Shown here one piece after another: positions 1-6,030 of a DNA stretch of 6,704 bases. The notes under the pieces are model-generated. The model had not been told where the DNA came from and ran no database searches. It saw only the letters and a list, made by a program, of their open reading frames with translations. The stretch is from Nitrospirota bacterium. GTDB lineage: Bacteria > Nitrospirota > Nitrospiria > Nitrospirales > Nitrospiraceae. A program made the position numbers and the translations under genes. The first letter of the stretch is position 1. Every line of letters starts with the position of its first letter. The stretch spans positions 1 to 6,704 of the forward strand of contig JACRQB010000070.1 in assembly GCA_016222925.1 (NCBI GenBank), given 5' to 3'.

Positions 1-1
1 A

Positions 2-391
2 ATGGCAGACGAGGAGCAAGGGTTTGTCGTTCGTGATCGGCGAGCCAGCGGAGGAGCCGAGGCTGCTCCGGTTGCAGCGTCGCCTTCAAAACAGTCGATC
101 TCCGCGACTTCGTCGACGGAACCAGCGCAAGCGCCTCCGGCACCTCCGGTCACTTTCTCGTCGTTTGTGATCTCATTGGGCTCGTCGTCGCTCATGCTCA
201 TGGGCGAGCAACTGGATCCGAGCCAGGCATCGATACCTGTCAACCTGCCTCAAGCCAAGGAAATCATCGATCTATTGTCTGTCTTGGAAGCCAAGACGAA
301 AGGCAATCTGACTCCTGATGAACAGACGGTCCTGCGTGACATGCTCTATGCGCTTCGCATGAAGTACGTCACGCTGGCATCACCGAAGTAG
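2..391 (+). CDS. DUF1844 domain protein of unknown function
   Basis: Small soluble protein of 129 residues. Residues 1-50 are a low-complexity tail rich in Ala, Ser and Pro and probably disordered. Residues 51-125 match the DUF1844 pattern: a Phe-Ser-Ser-Phe helix followed by Met-Gly-Glu-Gln (67-70), Leu-Pro-Gln-Ala-Lys then Ile-Ile-Asp-Leu-Leu (82-92), the family hallmark Lys-Thr-Lys-Gly-Asn-Leu-Thr (98-104), and a terminal Leu-Arg-Met-Lys-Tyr-Val (118-123). The family occurs in several Gram-negative phyla, and I know of no established biochemical role. The ATG lies at the window edge, so its ribosome binding site is not visible and an upstream start cannot be excluded. The charged Met-Ala-Asp-Glu-Glu opening looks like a natural N-terminus. 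It is followed by a gap containing a promoter, so it is probably transcribed separately from the kinase downstream. Confidence 0.85.
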   Translation: MADEEQGFVVRDRRASGGAEAAPVAASPSKQSISATSSTEPAQAPPAPPVTFSSFVISLGSSSLMLMGEQLDPSQASIPVNLPQAKEIIDLLSVLEAKTKGNLTPDEQTVLRDMLYALRMKYVTLASPK

Positions 392-454
392 TATCCCATC
401 TTTCGGTCCTCTATGCCGCCTGGTCTTTGGACGCTGCGAGTTGTGCGGCAAACT

Positions 455-483
455 TTGAGACTGCCTTGTAAGTCGGCTATAGT
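455..483 (+). promoter_or_regulatory. Candidate sigma70-type promoter for the ntrY-ntrX region
   Basis: A -35 box TTGAGA (455-460) and a -10 box TATAGT (478-483) are separated by exactly 17 bases, each box close to consensus. Transcription would begin near 490, giving a leader of about 43 bases before the kinase ATG at 533. The 392-532 gap otherwise holds only a weak inverted repeat (TGCCGC 414-419 / GCGGCA 445-450, 25-base loop) without a T-run. I found no sigma54 -24/-12 element. Assignment is by pattern only. Confidence 0.6.
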
Positions 484-520
484 GAGACAGGCTTCTGTTT
501 CCATATATTGATAGTCCCTA

Positions 521-525
521 GAAGG
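521..525 (+). promoter_or_regulatory. Ribosome binding site of the ntrY-like kinase
   Basis: GAAGG sits seven bases before the ATG at 533. This spacing supports that start over alternatives in the same frame, and the residues that follow form a plausible cytoplasmic tail before the first membrane segment. Confidence 0.65.
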
Positions 526-532
526 CGAGTAA

Positions 533-2830
533 ATGCCAGAGCTCAACCATCCCACAGGTGCATTTGGACCAGCCTCCGGAGGACTTCCAGAGGTGCTGCC
601 CGTGGTGATAGGCGGTCACGTCCGTACAGTTTTGGACGACCAACCGAAGAAGCCGGAGCGAAAACCCCCTCATCTTCGCCCTGTCTGGATCGTGCTCATC
701 CTCCTGGTCCCCTGCGTGGCCCTCACGCTGTATTACTCACAAGTTGTTGCGCCGGGCTCCGAAGAGAATGGCTCCTTCCTGCCGACGACGAGCTACGCAC
801 TGGTTCTCCTGCTGGTCAATTTAGACTTGATTGGCTTTGTTGTGTTGGTATTGTTGTTGTCCAGGAATCTGATCAAGGCCTATTTCGAACGTCGGCACCG
901 TCTCGTGGGGTCAGGATTTCGCACCAAGCTCATCGCTGCCTTTATCGGGTTCTCGTTGATCCCGACGCTGCTCCTGGCAATCGTCGCGAGTGGGCTGGTC
1001 AACAAGGCGGTCGATGTCTGGTTCAGCGAGCATATTGAAAAAGTCATGAAAGATTCGTATGAGGTGGCTCGCATGCAGCATGCGGGACATGTCGCGCTCG
1101 CGGTGAACAGCGCACGGGCCATTTCTCAAGAATTGTTCCGCGAAGACCTGTTGACGCCCGTCCAGCGGGATCTCTTGATCGCCGCGATGGCTCGGAAACG
1201 CATGGAATACGGCGTTGCCGGGATCGAAGTGTTTTCGAACAAGATGGAGACTCTCACCAAGGCCCTTGATAGCGACATTCCGTCCGGGGTGTTGGATTTG
1301 CCGATCAGTCAACTGGTCTTACAAGTCATTAACGGGAAGCAAGAGTTTACCTCTGTCCAGGAGGCTCAGACGGGACGGTTAGTACGCGCCGCCATCCCGG
1401 TGGCCTCCGGAAGCCGGCGAGGTGAGTTGGAGGGGGTTGTGGTTGTGGAAACCTACGTCCCTGAGTCCCTGTTGACCAAGATGGAGGGGATTGGTCGTCA
1501 ATACACGGCGTACAAGCAGATCAAGGCGATGAAAAACCCGATTAAAGCCGGGGCCTACCTGTTTGTGGCTGTCGTGGCGGTGTTAATTCTCTTCAGTGCG
1601 ACGTGGTTTGGGTTTTATGTGGCGCGCGGTATTACCGTTCCGATTCAACGGTTGGCGGAAGCGACCGAAGCCGTTGCTCAGGGTGACCTGTCGGTACAGG
1701 TCGATGCCAGGGCAACCGATGAAATCGGGACGCTGATCGAGTCGTTCAATCGGATGACGCAGGATCTGCAGGGGAGCAAGTCGAAACTTGAGGAAGCCAA
1801 CCTGACTCTGCGGAACACCAATGTCGAGTTGGATCGCCGCCGTGCCTATATCGAAACGGTCGTCGATACGATCGCCGCCGGTCTGCTCTCGATCGATCGG
1901 AGCGGAACGATCACGACCTTCAATCCATCGGCCGAGCGCATTCTTGGGTTGGCGGCTGACCGGTTTAAAGGACGGCCGGCCAATGAGTCGTTCAAGGAGT
2001 TCGGTCTCGACTCGTTCCAGACCGCTTATGACCGTATGTTGGCCGATGAGCGCGACGATTTGGACCTGGAAGGCCAGTTGGATATCCAAGGGAAGCTGAT
2101 TACGATTGGGTTGAAAGGTTCCCGCATGCGGGATGAGGCGAACAAGGACTTGGGGTTTGTGCTGGTCTTTGAAGATCTGACGGAGTTGATCAAGGCGCAG
2201 AAAGTGGCCGCGTGGCAGGAAGTCGCGAAGCGCGTCGCCCATGAAATCAAGAATCCACTGACTCCGATCCAACTATCGGCCCAGCGATTGCGCAAGAAGT
2301 TCTTCGAAAAATCCCCTGACCTCGACCGGGTGTTCGACGACGCCACGAATGTCATCATCAACGAAGTCGGGAGCCTGAAGCAGATGCTGGACGAATTTTC
2401 AAAATTCGCCCGCCTGCCTGTTCCACAAATGACGCGGCAATCTCTGCACGACGTGGTACGGGAAGTCATAACTCTCTATCGCGAGGCGCAGAAGGATATT
2501 GAGCTTATCGTGGAACTGGATGAGGATCTGCCGGCCATCAATTTCGACCGGGAACAACTGAGACGTGTGTTCGTCAATCTCTTCGACAACGCGGTTCAAG
2601 CGATGAATCAAAAAGGGCGGCTGTGGGTCGGGACGAAGTATGATACGAAACGCCGTCGCGCGGTCGTCGCCGTGGCGGATGAGGGGCCTGGTATCACGCC
2701 GGAGGATCAGGAACGGTTGTTTGTGCCGTATTTTACCAGGAAGAAGACCGGAACCGGGTGGACGACGAAGAGGCGATTCGCACGTCCCTGCGAAGCATCC
2801 TCGAAGATGAAGGGTATGAGGTGTCAGTAG
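533..2830 (+). CDS. ntrY: NtrY-type sensor histidine kinase, C-terminally truncated by an out-of-frame junction
   Basis: Membrane sensor kinase of the NtrY family, expected to autophosphorylate on His and pass phosphate to the adjacent NtrX. Order along 765 residues: cytoplasmic tail 1-50; membrane helices about 51-72, 88-110 and 133-156; periplasmic sensor region about 159-338; a fourth helix 339-364; HAMP linker to about 415; short coiled coil; PAS domain about 436-550; HisKA with phospho-acceptor His570 in Ala-His-Glu-Ile-Lys-Asn-Pro-Leu; and the ATP-binding domain with N box Asn682-Asn686, G1 box Asp716-Gly-Pro-Gly720, and F box Leu-Phe-Val-Pro-Tyr-Phe. The G2 box begins (Gly-Thr-Gly, ending at Gly742) and is then lost. 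Residues 743-765 are Trp, Thr, Lys and Arg-rich and come from reading the next gene in the wrong frame. A normal family member continues with Leu-Gly-Leu-Ala and about 40 more residues. If the junction is real, ATP binding and kinase activity are probably impaired. Domain identity is secure; the exact NtrY assignment rests on architecture and the NtrX neighbour. Confidence 0.9.
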   Translation: MPELNHPTGAFGPASGGLPEVLPVVIGGHVRTVLDDQPKKPERKPPHLRPVWIVLILLVPCVALTLYYSQVVAPGSEENGSFLPTTSYALVLLLVNLDLIGFVVLVLLLSRNLIKAYFERRHRLVGSGFRTKLIAAFIGFSLIPTLLLAIVASGLVNKAVDVWFSEHIEKVMKDSYEVARMQHAGHVALAVNSARAISQELFREDLLTPVQRDLLIAAMARKRMEYGVAGIEVFSNKMETLTKALDSDIPSGVLDLPISQLVLQVINGKQEFTSVQEAQTGRLVRAAIPVASGSRRGELEGVVVVETYVPESLLTKMEGIGRQYTAYKQIKAMKNPIKAGAYLFVAVVAVLILFSATWFGFYVARGITVPIQRLAEATEAVAQGDLSVQVDARATDEIGTLIESFNRMTQDLQGSKSKLEEANLTLRNTNVELDRRRAYIETVVDTIAAGLLSIDRSGTITTFNPSAERILGLAADRFKGRPANESFKEFGLDSFQTAYDRMLADERDDLDLEGQLDIQGKLITIGLKGSRMRDEANKDLGFVLVFEDLTELIKAQKVAAWQEVAKRVAHEIKNPLTPIQLSAQRLRKKFFEKSPDLDRVFDDATNVIINEVGSLKQMLDEFSKFARLPVPQMTRQSLHDVVREVITLYREAQKDIELIVELDEDLPAINFDREQLRRVFVNLFDNAVQAMNQKGRLWVGTKYDTKRRRAVVAVADEGPGITPEDQERLFVPYFTRKKTGTGWTTKRRFARPCEASSKMKGMRCQ
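2753..2763 (+). other. Aberrant ntrY/ntrX junction, apparent deletion or assembly collapse
   Basis: Up to the GGG at 2756-2758 the sequence encodes the kinase G2 box. From the GTG at 2758-2760 it encodes Val-Asp-Asp-Glu-Glu-Ala of a receiver domain in a different frame (a -1 relationship). Missing are the rest of the kinase ATP-binding domain, its stop codon, any spacer, and the start codon and first beta strand of the regulator. Family lengths suggest very roughly 150-200 bases are absent, which is an estimate. The two genes consequently overlap by 73 bases. No insertion sequence or long repeat borders the point. Confidence 0.85.
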
Positions 2831-4128
2831 CCGCCAATGGGGTCGAGGCGTTGAAAATCTATGGGACCGATCCGCCGGATCTCATGATTCTAGACATCTG
2901 GATGCCGGAAATGGACGGACTAGAGACGTTACGTCGTGTCAAAGAATTTGTGCCTGCGACACAGGTCATGATGATTTCCGGGCATGGGTCCATCGAAACG
3001 GCCGTGAAAGCCATCAAGCTGGGTGCGTACGACTATATCGAGAAGCCGTTATCGCTGGAGAATGTCACGTTCCGTGTCAAGCAAGCGTTGGAGCAGTTTC
3101 GATTGGCGCAAGAGAACCGGTCGTTGCGGACTAAGGTTCAGCAAAAGTTCGAGTTGGTCGGACAGTCTCCGGCCATGCAGCGGCTACGGGAGCTTATCGA
3201 AACGGCAGGGCCCACGAACAGTCGGGTATTGATCGGGGGCGAGAACGGAACCGGGAAGGAGTTGGTCGCACGAGCCATTCATAGGCACAGCACCCGATCG
3301 GACCATCCGTTCGTGGCCGTCAACTGTGCCGCCATCCCTGAGACATTGATTGAGAGCGAATTGTTCGGTCACGAAAAAGGTTCCTTCACCGGAGCCACAT
3401 CCATGAAGCGCGGTCAGTTCGAGCAGGCCGATGGGGGCACGCTGTTTCTAGACGAAATCGGCGACATGAGCCTCAGTACGCAGGCGAAAGTGTTGCGGGC
3501 GTTACAGGAACAGCAGTTCACGCGAGTCGGCGGGACCAAATTGATGAAGGTTGATGTGCGGGTGCTGGCGGCTTCCAATAAGGACTTGGAAAAAGAAATC
3601 GGCAAGGGACACTTTCGGGAGGATTTGTACTACCGTCTCAATGTGGTGCCGATTGTCGTGCCTCCACTGCGGGAGCGGCGAGAAGATATCCCGGCTCTTG
3701 TGCGGCATTTCATGAAGACGCATGTCGAGGAGCAAGGGTTGCGAATAAAGGAAGTCTCGCCTGAGGCGATGACCGTATTTCAGCAATACGAATGGCCTGG
3801 GAACATCCGAGAGCTGAGGAATTTGATCGAGCGGCTCATGATCATGGTGCCGGGGTTTATGATCGAAGCTTCTCAGGCCACCTTGTCGCTACAGGGACGA
3901 ACCGTCGGGGTGGTGCCGGTAGGCAATCACGCGGCCAATCCACTTCTCAGTAAATCTTATGACTCCCTGCGAGACGCTCGGAATGCGTTCGAGAAGGAAT
4001 ATATCAGCCGTAAACTTCGGGAACACCATTGGAATATTTCACGGACCGCAGACGACCTCAAGATCGAGCGAAGTCATCTTCACCGGAAGATTAAATTGCT
4101 TGATGTGGAGATGCGTCCGGAAAGCTGA
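2758..4128 (+). CDS. ntrX: NtrX-type sigma54-dependent response regulator, missing its extreme N-terminus
   Basis: Three-domain transcription activator of 456 visible residues. The receiver domain (1-115) has the Asp2-Asp3 acidic pair, phospho-acceptor Asp46, switch Ser74 and Lys96. The AAA+ sigma54-activation domain (about 132-365) has Walker A Gly-Glu-Asn-Gly-Thr-Gly-Lys-Glu (161-168), the sigma54-contact loop as Gly-Ser-Phe-Thr-Gly-Ala (208-213), Walker B with Leu-Phe-Leu-Asp-Glu (229-233), Phe-Arg-Glu-Asp-Leu-Tyr-Tyr-Arg-Leu (286-294), and Trp-Pro-Gly-Asn-Ile-Arg-Glu-Leu (346-353). The C-terminal helix-turn-helix (about 401-448), with Leu-Arg-Asp-Ala-Arg and Asn-Ile-Ser-Arg-Thr-Ala, is typical of NtrX rather than NtrC. 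The only in-frame start is GTG at 2758, because a TGA closes the frame at 2680-2682. That GTG is probably an internal Val codon: the first beta strand (usually Ile-Leu-Ile-Val before Asp-Asp) is absent, and the nearest purine-rich stretch, AGGAAG (2738-2743), is 14 bases away. The AAA+ and DNA-binding domains are intact. Receiver folding and translation are doubtful if the junction is real. Confidence 0.9.
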   Translation: MDDEEAIRTSLRSILEDEGYEVSVAANGVEALKIYGTDPPDLMILDIWMPEMDGLETLRRVKEFVPATQVMMISGHGSIETAVKAIKLGAYDYIEKPLSLENVTFRVKQALEQFRLAQENRSLRTKVQQKFELVGQSPAMQRLRELIETAGPTNSRVLIGGENGTGKELVARAIHRHSTRSDHPFVAVNCAAIPETLIESELFGHEKGSFTGATSMKRGQFEQADGGTLFLDEIGDMSLSTQAKVLRALQEQQFTRVGGTKLMKVDVRVLAASNKDLEKEIGKGHFREDLYYRLNVVPIVVPPLRERREDIPALVRHFMKTHVEEQGLRIKEVSPEAMTVFQQYEWPGNIRELRNLIERLMIMVPGFMIEASQATLSLQGRTVGVVPVGNHAANPLLSKSYDSLRDARNAFEKEYISRKLREHHWNISRTADDLKIERSHLHRKIKLLDVEMRPES

Positions 4129-4145
4129 GGATTGCAGCGCCAGGA

Positions 4146-4763
4146 TCAGCGCCCGGCGCACGCGGAGCAGACGAGATCCTGAAACTTCGTCAGGGGGTGG
4201 CTCTGTACATACTCGTCGAGTGCGGCGTCAGATCTAGGCGCGTGATGGGATTTCTTGCACGATGGGCAGACAGGGATCAATTGCTGTAATGTCGCCATGT
4301 CGCGTAGTGTACGATCGAGCTCGCTGATGACTTTTGTCAGTTCCTGTTCCCAGTGATTTCGTTCCTCTGTTTCCTGTTTGAGTTTGAGCGTAGCTTTGAC
4401 TCTCGCCAGGAGTTCCACCCGTTCCACTGGTTTTCTGATATAGTCTGTCGCTCCGGCGTCGAAGGCGGCTTGTAAGAAGTCCCTTTGGTCCCGCGCCGTC
4501 ACGATGATGATCGGAATCCCCACAAACGCGTCGATGGCTTTGATGCGACGACAAGCCTCCACTCCGTCTATGTCCGGCATCTTGATGTCCATCAAAATGA
4601 GATCCGTCTTGACGCCGTTTGCGCCTTCATGATCGTAGTCCAAATGCATGAAGACATCACGAGCGGATGAGACAGTGATCAAATCTCGATACCCCGCGGT
4701 CTTCAAGATGTGATGGAGTAACAGACGTTCATCGGGAGAGTCATCAACGATTAAAATAGCCAC
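4146..4763 (-). CDS. Stand-alone CheY-like response regulator with coiled coil and C-terminal CxxC...CxxC module
   Basis: Cytoplasmic response regulator of 205 residues without a DNA-binding or known enzymatic output domain. The receiver (about 1-125) has acidic pair Asp7-Asp8, phospho-acceptor Asp59 in Leu-Met-Asp-Ile-Lys-Met-Pro, Thr89 and Lys111-Pro112. Residues about 126-162 are charged and heptad-like, probably a coiled coil linking to the tail. Residues 163-205 hold Cys166-x-x-Cys169-Lys-Lys and Cys199-x-x-Cys202. This resembles the short cysteine module that follows many bacterial receiver, PAS and GAF proteins, usually written as Cys-x-x-Cys-Lys-Lys-Ile-Arg ending in Cys-Pro-x-Cys; it may bind metal. 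The GTG start at 4763 is chosen because AAGGAGG lies five bases upstream and the next residues form the first receiver strand. The frame stays open to 4946, but that extension has no receiver homology. It is convergent with ntrX (17-bp gap) and divergent from purM. No partner kinase is visible, though crosstalk with the neighbouring NtrY is possible. Confidence 0.88.
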   Translation of the reverse strand: MAILIVDDSPDERLLLHHILKTAGYRDLITVSSARDVFMHLDYDHEGANGVKTDLILMDIKMPDIDGVEACRRIKAIDAFVGIPIIIVTARDQRDFLQAAFDAGATDYIRKPVERVELLARVKATLKLKQETEERNHWEQELTKVISELDRTLRDMATLQQLIPVCPSCKKSHHAPRSDAALDEYVQSHPLTKFQDLVCSACAGR

Positions 4764-4768
4764 CAACC

Positions 4769-4775
4769 CCTCCTT
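4769..4775 (-). promoter_or_regulatory. Strong Shine-Dalgarno fixing the GTG start of the response regulator
   Basis: Reading the minus strand, AAGGAGG is followed by five bases and then GTG at 4763. An in-frame TTG directly before the GTG is only two bases from the motif and is a poorer choice. This site argues against the longer reading frame that begins at 4946. Confidence 0.8.
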
Positions 4776-4818
4776 GGTCGGTTTGTTCGCCGGAAGCGTG
4801 CAGAAATGTGACAAGCCT

Positions 4819-4846
4819 AGTATAGGGCGTATTCCGAGAGCGGCAA
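4819..4846 (-). promoter_or_regulatory. Candidate sigma70-type promoter for the response regulator
   Basis: On the minus strand a -35 box TTGCCG (4846-4841) and a -10 box TATACT (4824-4819) are 16 bases apart. A run of seven A on the plus strand (T on the minus strand) lies just upstream of the -35. The transcript would start near 4812, with a leader of about 49 bases before the GTG. Based on pattern only. Confidence 0.55.
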
Positions 4847-4904
4847 GAAAAAAACAGAAGGCGGGGGTAGATGGAGTCGCGTCAGGTGGCTTGAGACAGC
4901 CGCG

Positions 4905-4933
4905 TTGACCTCTATTGGACCCTCCGCTAAGAT
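4905..4933 (+). promoter_or_regulatory. Candidate sigma70-type promoter for purM-purN
   Basis: TTGACC (4905-4910) and TAAGAT (4928-4933) are separated by exactly 17 bases. Transcription would begin near 4940, about 62 bases before the purM ATG. This start would lie downstream of the alternative in-frame ATG at 4915, which supports the shorter PurM. I saw no E. coli-type PurR operator, and the leader is too short for a purine riboswitch. Confidence 0.6.
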
Positions 4934-4951
4934 GCGCCCAGAACATATGTA

Positions 4952-4968
4952 AGGCTGAGTTTCAGCCT
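4952..4968 (+). repeat. Short perfect hairpin in the purM leader
   Basis: AGGCTGA (4952-4958) and TCAGCCT (4962-4968) form a seven-base-pair stem with a three-base loop. It falls between the predicted transcription start and the purM start, about 33 bases before the ATG. No T-run follows, so it does not look like an intrinsic terminator. It could affect mRNA stability or translation, or be chance. Confidence 0.4.
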
Positions 4969-5001
4969 CATCACAACCGTAGATTTTCGGGATATCTATT
5001 C

Positions 5002-6030
5002 ATGACGACCTATCGTGATGCTGGTGTGGATATCGATGCAGGCGATGAGTTTGTCGATCGCATCAAGCCGTTTGTTCGATCGACGTTTCGTCCTGAAGTT
5101 CTGACCGACCTCGGGGGCTTTGGCGGCCTCTTTGGTTTTCAAGCCGGGAAATATAAGGAGCCGGTGCTCGTATCCGGAACCGATGGAGTCGGGACTAAAC
5201 TGAAGATCGCGTTCATGATGGACAAACACGATACCGTCGGAATTGATTTGGTGGCGATGTGTGTCAATGACATCGCAGTGAGCGGGGCGGAGCCGCTGTT
5301 TTTTCTCGACTATTTCGCCACCGGGAAGTTATCCGTTTCAAAGGCTCAGGAAGTGGTAGCAGGTATCGCCGACGGCTGTCGCCAAGCCGGGTGTGCGCTG
5401 ATCGGGGGTGAAACCGCCGAAATGCCGTCATTCTATCCCGATGGGGAGTACGATCTGGCCGGTTTTGCCGTCGGCGCCGTCGATCGCCCAAAGATGATCG
5501 ATGGTCGGCACATTGTGCCCGGGGATGCCGTCATCGGATTGGCTTCATCGGGACTTCATAGCAACGGTTACTCACTGGCCCGGCGGGTGCTGTTTGAGCA
5601 AGCCAAGTTGACAGTTACCAGCCGTCTCTCCGAGCTTGAGGGGTCCATCGGCGAGGTTCTCCTGACACCCACCAGAATTTATGCGAAGCAGATTTTGGCG
5701 CTGGTCGAACAATTTCCAATTAAAGGCATTGCCCACATTACAGGAGGGGGCATTACGGAGAATTTGCCACGCGTGTTCCCCAAGGGCGTGCGGGCGAAGA
5801 TTGCGAGGACGGCCTGGTCGGCACCGCCGATCTTTGAGGTGATGAGCCGGTTGGGACAGGTCGATCGTGAGGAGATGTACAACATGGGTATTGGATTGAT
5901 TCTTGTGGTCCCACCTGATTCCGTGTCCGGAGTGCTGGCTCGCGCTGCGGCTCTGGGAGACCGAGGCTGGCAGATCGGCGAAATCGTTTCCTCCATCGGG
6001 GAGGAGCCGGAGGTTGAGTATGTCGATTAG
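5002..6030 (+). CDS. purM: Phosphoribosylformylglycinamidine cyclo-ligase (AIR synthetase)
   Basis: Cytoplasmic enzyme of de novo purine synthesis that uses ATP to close formylglycinamidine ribonucleotide into aminoimidazole ribonucleotide. At 342 residues it is close to the usual bacterial length of about 345. Family motifs are present in order: Ser-Gly-Thr-Asp-Gly-Val-Gly-Thr-Lys (58-66), Asp-Leu-Val-Ala-Met-Cys-Val-Asn-Asp (82-90), Gly-Gly-Glu-Thr-Ala-Glu-Met-Pro (135-142), Ser-Ser-Gly-Leu-His-Ser-Asn-Gly-Tyr (182-190), His-Ile-Thr-Gly-Gly-Gly-Ile (245-251) and Met-Gly-Ile-Gly (295-298). The frame is open back to an ATG at 4915, but the added 29 residues resemble nothing in the family, and a promoter -10 lies inside that stretch, so the ATG at 5002 is preferred. 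Its ribosome binding site is weak (GGGA at 4989-4992, nine bases away). The 3' end overlaps purN by 11 bases. No truncation or missing motif is seen. Confidence 0.96.
   Translation: MTTYRDAGVDIDAGDEFVDRIKPFVRSTFRPEVLTDLGGFGGLFGFQAGKYKEPVLVSGTDGVGTKLKIAFMMDKHDTVGIDLVAMCVNDIAVSGAEPLFFLDYFATGKLSVSKAQEVVAGIADGCRQAGCALIGGETAEMPSFYPDGEYDLAGFAVGAVDRPKMIDGRHIVPGDAVIGLASSGLHSNGYSLARRVLFEQAKLTVTSRLSELEGSIGEVLLTPTRIYAKQILALVEQFPIKGIAHITGGGITENLPRVFPKGVRAKIARTAWSAPPIFEVMSRLGQVDREEMYNMGIGLILVVPPDSVSGVLARAAALGDRGWQIGEIVSSIGEEPEVEYVD
6009..6013 (+). promoter_or_regulatory. Ribosome binding site of purN inside purM
   Basis: GGAGG lies within the last codons of purM, six bases before the purN ATG at 6020. 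This selects that start over the upstream in-frame ATG at 5903 and fits translational coupling, since purM terminates at 6028-6030 just past the purN start. Confidence 0.8.

Noticed and set aside
392..532. Sigma54 promoter or intrinsic terminator in the gap before ntrY
   Set aside because: No GG-N10-GC pair in a plausible context was found, and the TGCCGC/GCGGCA repeat has a long loop and no T-run.
508..1038. Open frame of 176 residues overlapping the start of the kinase gene
   Set aside because: It is Arg/Pro/Ser-rich with no recognisable motif and is covered by the kinase, whose membrane segments and domains are clearly real in the other frame.
1583..2272. Minus-strand open frame of 229 residues within the kinase gene
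   Set aside because: It is the antisense of the HAMP, PAS and HisKA coding region, with no start signal and no recognisable domain.
2738..2765. Programmed ribosomal frameshift producing a kinase-regulator fusion at the junction
   Set aside because: The frames differ by -1, but there is no slippery heptamer or downstream structure. A frameshift would also not restore the missing end of the ATP-binding domain or the first receiver strand, so a deletion or assembly gap explains the data better.
4126..4182. Bidirectional terminator between the convergent ntrX and response regulator genes
   Set aside because: The only sizeable inverted repeat (CAGGATC 4141-4147 / GATCCTG 4175-4181) has a 27-base loop, lies mostly within the minus-strand gene and is not followed by a T-run in either direction.
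4764..4946. 61-residue N-terminal extension of the minus-strand response regulator
   Set aside because: The receiver fold begins at the GTG at 4763, which has a strong ribosome binding site. The extension spans the predicted promoter and has no similarity to receiver domains.
4915..5001. Longer PurM starting at ATG 4915
   Set aside because: The added residues do not fit the family, the predicted transcript would start after that ATG, and the ATG at 5002 gives the usual length.
4940..5001. Purine riboswitch or PurR operator upstream of purM
   Set aside because: The predicted leader is only about 62 bases, has no purine aptamer-like three-way junction, and no E. coli-type PurR palindrome is visible.
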